Origin: Ruminococcaceae bacterium UBA2806
GTDB lineage: Bacteria > Bacillota > Clostridia > Oscillospirales > Acutalibacteraceae
Length of the DNA stretch: 26,635 nucleotides
Assembly (NCBI GenBank): GCA_002351795.1
Contig: DEHG01000155.1
Span: 7,497-34,131, forward strand
Direction of reading: 5' to 3'
Below are positions 25,459-26,635 of this stretch, one piece after another; positions within the stretch are counted from its first letter, which is position 1, and each line of letters opens with the position of its first letter. The position numbers and the translations under genes are program-made. Under the pieces are notes generated by a model that saw only the letters and a list, made by a program, of their open reading frames with translations, did no database searches and had not been told where the DNA came from.

Positions 25459-26557
25459 ATAATTCTCCGCTGACAACTTTTCTGACCTTCTCAATTTCAT
25501 TCTCTGCCGTTCCGTCAAGACTTTTTTTCCACCCCGGCAGCATAATTATCCCGACCAATGTACCGGATCCGTATACTATATGGAGCAGCGGAAAAATAAA
25601 CGGCAAAAGCAGCATATACAAGCTTTTATGCTCTGTAGTAACGACTGCCGCCGCAGTCATGACGATATCCGCAAGCCCGTAGGCAATACACAGGGCATAC
25701 AGCGGCAGCGCAAGCCACCATATTCCCGAAACGACACTTACTATTTCAAGCGCCGCACAGATTATAATTGCAAGCACAAAGCAAAACGGTACAAAATGGT
25801 AAAGCGACAGACATCCTGGACATTTTCCGAGGGTAAGTCCTATCCATTTGCCGTTGCCGTATTTTTGTCCAAGCATTCCCGAAAGATCCGGTCTTATATT
25901 CTGATAAGATATTATATCATCACTCTGACAAATTTTAAAGCCATTTTGTCTGATACGGTAATGAAGTTCATTATCCTCAGTTCTTCCGAGGGAGATATCA
26001 AAGCCTCCTACCTTTGCAAAGACCTCTCTGCGGTATGCGCCATGGAAAAGGGAATTGACATATCGTTTTCCACCGCCTTTTCTGCGGTATCCTGCGATAG
26101 AGCTTCCGAACATCGAGCTTTCAGCTGCCAGCAGCATTTCACGATAAGGAGTCGGTTCATCAATATTATTTGGTCTTGCGCCGCCGCACACATATTCGCC
26201 TTCATTGATAAGACTGACATTTTTTTCTATAAAGTCAGGCGGTATACTTGCATGGGCGTCAAGTCTGATAATAATATCTCCCTTTGCAGTCATAATTGCG
26301 GTATTCCATCCGTATGACTGTATTTTTCCGGGATTGTCAGCTATTCTGACGGAAAGATAATCCTTTTCATATTTTTCCCTGAAAGACATAAATTTATTTT
26401 TGGTATTATCGGTAGATAAGCTGTCAACAAAGACAAGCTCTGTTCTTTTCTTATCAAAGCTCTGTGCAAGAATGTCCCCGAACAGATGATCCAAAACGTT
26501 TTCCTCATTATATGCTATTATACACAACGAGACGGTATTTTCTTTTACGTTTTCCAT
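25445..26557 (-). CDS. GT2 glycosyltransferase with C-terminal membrane helices (ExoA-like)
   Basis: This 370-residue protein has a GT-A catalytic domain (~8-245) with IIAYNEE (13-19), FVDSLSTDNT (43-52), a RLDAHA motif in place of the canonical DxD (Asp100, His102), TEDNELHYR (193-201, acidic catalytic base region) and QKYGNGKWIG (231-240), a version of the QxxRW motif. Three to four membrane segments follow (about 253-338). The DAHA motif and layout match ExoA-type glycosyltransferases that extend lipid-linked oligosaccharides on the cytoplasmic face. It is the first gene after a consensus promoter, with GGGAGG upstream of the ATG. The C-terminal residues are encoded in a heptad repeat that also holds the stop codon. 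The sugar is unknown. Confidence 0.92.
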   Translation of the reverse strand: MENVKENTVSLCIIAYNEENVLDHLFGDILAQSFDKKRTELVFVDSLSTDNTKNKFMSFREKYEKDYLSVRIADNPGKIQSYGWNTAIMTAKGDIIIRLDAHASIPPDFIEKNVSLINEGEYVCGGARPNNIDEPTPYREMLLAAESSMFGSSIAGYRRKGGGKRYVNSLFHGAYRREVFAKVGGFDISLGRTEDNELHYRIRQNGFKICQSDDIISYQNIRPDLSGMLGQKYGNGKWIGLTLGKCPGCLSLYHFVPFCFVLAIIICAALEIVSVVSGIWWLALPLYALCIAYGLADIVMTAAAVVTTEHKSLYMLLLPFIFPLLHIVYGSGTLVGIIMLPGWKKSLDGTAENEIEKVRKVVSGELSVDG

Positions 26558-26596
26558 TCAGTGCCTCCCGGAATTCATCTTTTCCCTACACCATAT

Positions 26597-26625
26597 ATTA
26601 TAGTAACACCTTCCCCATTTGTCAA
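26597..26625 (-). promoter_or_regulatory. Consensus promoter of the surface-polymer cluster
   Basis: On the minus strand a perfect TTGACA (26620-26625) and a perfect TATAAT (26597-26602) are exactly 17 bases apart. The expected start is near 26590, giving a leader of about 33 bases before the GT2 ATG at 26557. Full agreement with consensus suggests strong, constitutive transcription unless a repressor acts outside the window. Together with the short gene spacing it may drive everything down to 16667. Confidence 0.85.
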
Positions 26626-26635
26626 CAACCGGCGA

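Noticed and set aside
25580..26317. A 245-codon plus-strand frame
   Set aside because: Fully antisense to the ExoA-like glycosyltransferase, whose motifs are clear.
1..26635. CRISPR arrays, insertion sequences, tRNA or rRNA genes, riboswitches, prophage genes
   Set aside because: I looked for regularly spaced repeats, transposase motifs, tRNA-like cloverleaf sequences and known leader motifs and saw none. This is by eye only, so a weak riboswitch or small RNA could be missed.

Overview
The window looks like chromosomal DNA of a low-to-mid GC Gram-positive anaerobe, most likely an Oscillospiraceae/Ruminococcus-type Clostridia. The basis is Firmicutes-type Shine-Dalgarno sites (AAGGAGG and GGAGG variants), sigma-A-like promoters, a Cys-tailed YlbF-family protein next to mutSL, CwlD-like amidase with radA, and a TagF-type surface polymer cluster. 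The genus is an inference. All genes except two lie on the minus strand and are tightly packed, and no stretch over 300 bases lacks a gene.

Region 1 (1-4713). A MATE exporter and a cytoplasmic GH13 alpha-glycosidase form a minus-strand pair. They diverge from an AraC-family regulator with an N-terminal cupin. The intergenic region carries a perfect 9-bp inverted repeat that overlaps two opposed -10 boxes. The araC gene ends in a strong intrinsic terminator, and the ATG of a small Cys-rich protein sits immediately after its T-tract. The left edge (1-139) carries a leftward promoter for a gene outside the window.

Region 2 (4715-7690). This holds radA (sms), a membrane-anchored N-acetylmuramoyl-L-alanine amidase that overlaps radA by 11 bases, and an unrecognised coiled-coil protein with its own promoter and a terminator-like hairpin behind it.

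Region 3 (7876-16617). This is a compact run in transcription order aroA-aroC-pheA-ylbF family-mutS-mutL. It covers the last steps to chorismate, the first two steps to phenylalanine, a YlbF/YmcA-family protein with a C-terminal Cys cluster, and the mismatch repair pair. MutL keeps its endonuclease motifs.

Region 4 (16667-26557). This is a cell-surface phosphopolymer cluster headed by a consensus promoter (TTGACA-17-TATAAT) at the right edge. In transcription order it holds an ExoA-like membrane glycosyltransferase, an ABC-2 polysaccharide exporter permease, a stand-alone TagF-family glycerophosphotransferase, a Stealth-family sugar-phosphate transferase with an acidic N-terminal tail, and two tandem paralogous fusions of about 890 residues (GT2 - middle domain - TagF). 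Together these suggest a secreted polymer with phosphodiester-linked polyol and sugar units, analogous to a teichoic acid or TagF-type capsule. The exporter ATPase and the CDP-polyol synthesis genes are absent from the window. This cluster is the most interesting part of the sequence.
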